Source of the DNA: Diphasiastrum complanatum
Taxonomy: Eukaryota > Streptophyta > Lycopodiopsida > Lycopodiales > Lycopodiaceae
Assembly: GCA_029204225.1 (NCBI GenBank)
Contig: CM055099.1
Span: 70,133,349-70,197,348 of the forward strand
DNA length: 64,000 bases
Reading direction: 5' to 3'
Shown: positions 61,881 through 64,000 of the stretch, in pieces
How the letters are laid out: each line of letters starts with the position of its first letter
How positions within the stretch are numbered: the first letter of the stretch is position 1
Notes under the pieces: generated by a model
What the model was told of the DNA's origin: nothing
The model's input: the letters and a program-made list of their open reading frames with translations, nothing else
Database searches by the model: none
Program-made: the position numbers and the translations under genes

Positions 61881-64000
61881 ATTTATCCGAATTTTATTGT
61901 TTAATGTTGATTTAGGGTCCTCTACCTACTTTTTAGGGCTTAACATATGAAAGTTAATGTTATTCATGGTCCCCATTATTTTTATTGAATTTGGAACCAA
62001 ATCGGTGATTTATTTTAAGGAGGTACTGTGGAGCTCGAAACCACTCAAGTCCTCTTGCATGAGTCACTACATTAAACAGGGATACATCAATAACTAATTG
62101 GGACATTTGTAGCACTTGTACACTTGATTTTCGTCTATTTCATAAAGCTTCCTTGTCCCATACCTTACTGGATTTTGGAGACCATTCTTCTTCCAAATTC
62201 CGTCTCATTGCTTTGTTCATTCTTGTTGAATGTTAGTATTGTTTTGTCCACCATCATGCTTGTTGTATGTGTTCCATTAGCACAAAAATTCCTCTTGCTT
62301 GTTGTTATCTTTTTCTCAGAAGTTGGTTGTTGGACAACAAGCACCTTTTGCTGAGAAATATTTTTCTGCTAGACCAATCATCGATGGACAACAAACATGC
62401 TTTGCTGATTTTTCTACCCTGAAAAGGTCATTGGACAGCAGGAATTCAGCACCTATTTGCTGCTGGTTTCTGCCTCAGGAGTTGCGCATGACAGTTAAAA
62501 AAGGATCTTCTAATACATCCATAAGGAATGTGGAAAACCTCTTGCATGCTTTGGTTTCAATGTCTTGTAGAGCATGCTTTGATGATGTTTTTAGGTGACT
62601 AACATCATTTTCAGCAAGCTATTATTTCTAATTGCTTCCTGCCCACTCTCTCTTTGCACATACATTTATGCCTTGGAAGCCTTAGGATTGCTATAAGCAT
62701 ATTCTAGATGATGGACAACCTATTCTTTCTCAATCAGAATAAATTCCAGCGAGCATTTGGCTTCTTTTCCTTGCTGGAAATCCTATTCCGTTATCTCTAA
62801 TTGGAATTTTGGTAGGTGTATATACACTTAGGACCTTGATCCTAACTTTCTTGGGTATACTTTTTACAAGCAAGCAAACAAACATTATTTCCTTCCATTT
62901 AGATCCATTATTTGCTGCTTATTTGCTGACCACTTTAGTTGTTTGAGGTAATTGAACACATTCGTATTGCTAGGTGAGACTTAAGTTATCAGCCCTTGTG
63001 ATTCCACTATCCTATTCCGTTCTTGAATTGGTAGGCTTTTTCGGATCAGAGCCTCGCAAGAGTGGAGGGTTAAAAAAGTGGTCTCGCTTTAACTCACCTG
63101 TGAGGCTGATTTTTTTCTACTGCATCAAAACCAAATTCCAAGTGATTTCAGAGAAAGTAAGAGCTGCCTTTATCATAACATCATAGTACCAAAATAGAAG
63201 CAGGGATTTTTCTTAAATGTGAAATTGGATGTTTATACTCTAAAATGTCTGATTTTGTGATCTGATTTCAAATCTTCTATCTAGGTTGCTTTTGATGTAA
63301 CTTCAGGCTTTAAACTTTCATCTCAGGGCTGCATAGATCTTCATAGAATTTTGAGGCCTGTACACTTCTTTCATAGATAGTTTCAGAAAGGATCTAAATG
63401 GAGGTAACTCTCATATTTTTCTAATTTGTGCAAATTAGGAAAATTTCAAAGTGGAAATATCAATGCAAAAAATTAGGTCAAGTACCATGTCCAACAAAAC
63501 AACTTTGAATCATTCAAAATGCATCTCAGCTCTCTGATTTTTTTGTCAAGTTACAAGTCCAGGCAGCCCTTGCAATCTATACCCACTATGTGCCAACAGG
63601 TACATCATTACTTCCACCATTGGAAATCTGAGGTTCCCACAACCAACGCCGACCTGAAAATATTCTGGATGGATTTGATGAAAGCCAAGTTAGATAGACT
63701 AATACATATCTCACAAAACTCAAAAAAAGCATTTGTGAAAGACGCAATCAACCTGTAACTGGGCTTCTCATTTCCCAACCATATCCTAAACTTCCATTGA
63801 GCCAATCCCTATTTAGTATGAATCCTCTAAGTGTGCTCCCTATTGGCTCCCACCATGCTAAAGTAGTAGAGTCTTAAACTTTGACAACCTCTGATTTGTA
63901 CGCTGCCTTTTGGCTTGTGCACAAGTCCTGCTCTTCATATAGTGTCTTCTCCTAGAGCCTATATCACTTAGGTGGGGGCAAGGCAATGCCTGAGGGCCTT
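61881..64000. other. No recognised gene to window end
   Basis: Several + strand open frames (62124-62354, 62299-62598, 62974-63186, 63519-63758) have no family match that I can name. 62320-62460 repeats a ttggacaacaa...ctttgctga pattern about three times. Exons of an unrecognised gene cannot be excluded. Confidence 0.3.

Noticed and set aside
1-64000. tRNA, rRNA and CRISPR arrays
   Set aside because: I saw none. The tRNA-like matches are 12-18 nt retroelement primer-binding sites, and the regular repeats are microsatellites or a minisatellite.

Overview
This window looks like nuclear DNA of a land plant with a large, transposon-rich genome, plausibly a fern or gymnosperm, though the species cannot be fixed from sequence alone. 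One host gene is recognisable and appears intact. It is a FIZZY-RELATED/CCS52 (CDH1-type) activator of the anaphase-promoting complex, on the + strand from 17787 to 46875. Ten exons, all in phase 0, give a 526-residue protein with a C-box, seven WD40 repeats and an Ile-Arg tail. Intron 2 is about 20.9 kb and intron 3 about 4.7 kb. Both are filled with retrotransposons, and the longer LINE copies lie antisense to the gene.

Layout. 1-5.9 kb: a decayed Ty3/gypsy element that has lost reverse transcriptase and RNase H, with a promoter-like LTR region carrying seven CACGTG boxes. 5.97-11.43 kb: a minus-strand chromovirus with LTR pieces, a primer-binding site, gag, protease and chromodomain, but no recognisable RT or integrase core. 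11.4-16.5 kb: two degenerate Ty1/copia elements, the second ending in a 3' LTR. 16.5-17.8 kb: upstream region of the FZR gene. 17.8-46.9 kb: the FZR gene, with a serial collection of at least ten LINE copies or fragments of one family in introns 2 and 3, plus a copia gag fragment and a chromovirus integrase/chromodomain end. 47-54 kb: gypsy fragments on both strands and a coiled-coil open reading frame ending at a polypurine tract. 54.4-56.5 kb: microsatellites, a near-perfect 28-bp foldback and a TTTGGGTATCGAAAAA-type minisatellite. 58.8-61.9 kb: an LTR end with TATA box and tRNA-Asp-type primer-binding site, gag zinc knuckles, an integrase remnant and a copia remnant. No confident gene is visible in 62-64 kb.

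The most interesting system is the LINE family. Its ORF1 has a coiled coil and an RRM-like region, and its ORF2 has an APE endonuclease, an RT and a C-terminal CCHC finger. Copies end in a pyrimidine tail (TTTC/TTC) instead of poly-A and follow one another head-to-tail across (TC)n/(GA)n tracts. Most 3' ends carry a small hairpin, and one divergent copy shows a compensatory base-pair change. This suggests a plant LINE that recognises its own RNA 3' end and inserts into (TC)n microsatellites, including those beside its own earlier copies.
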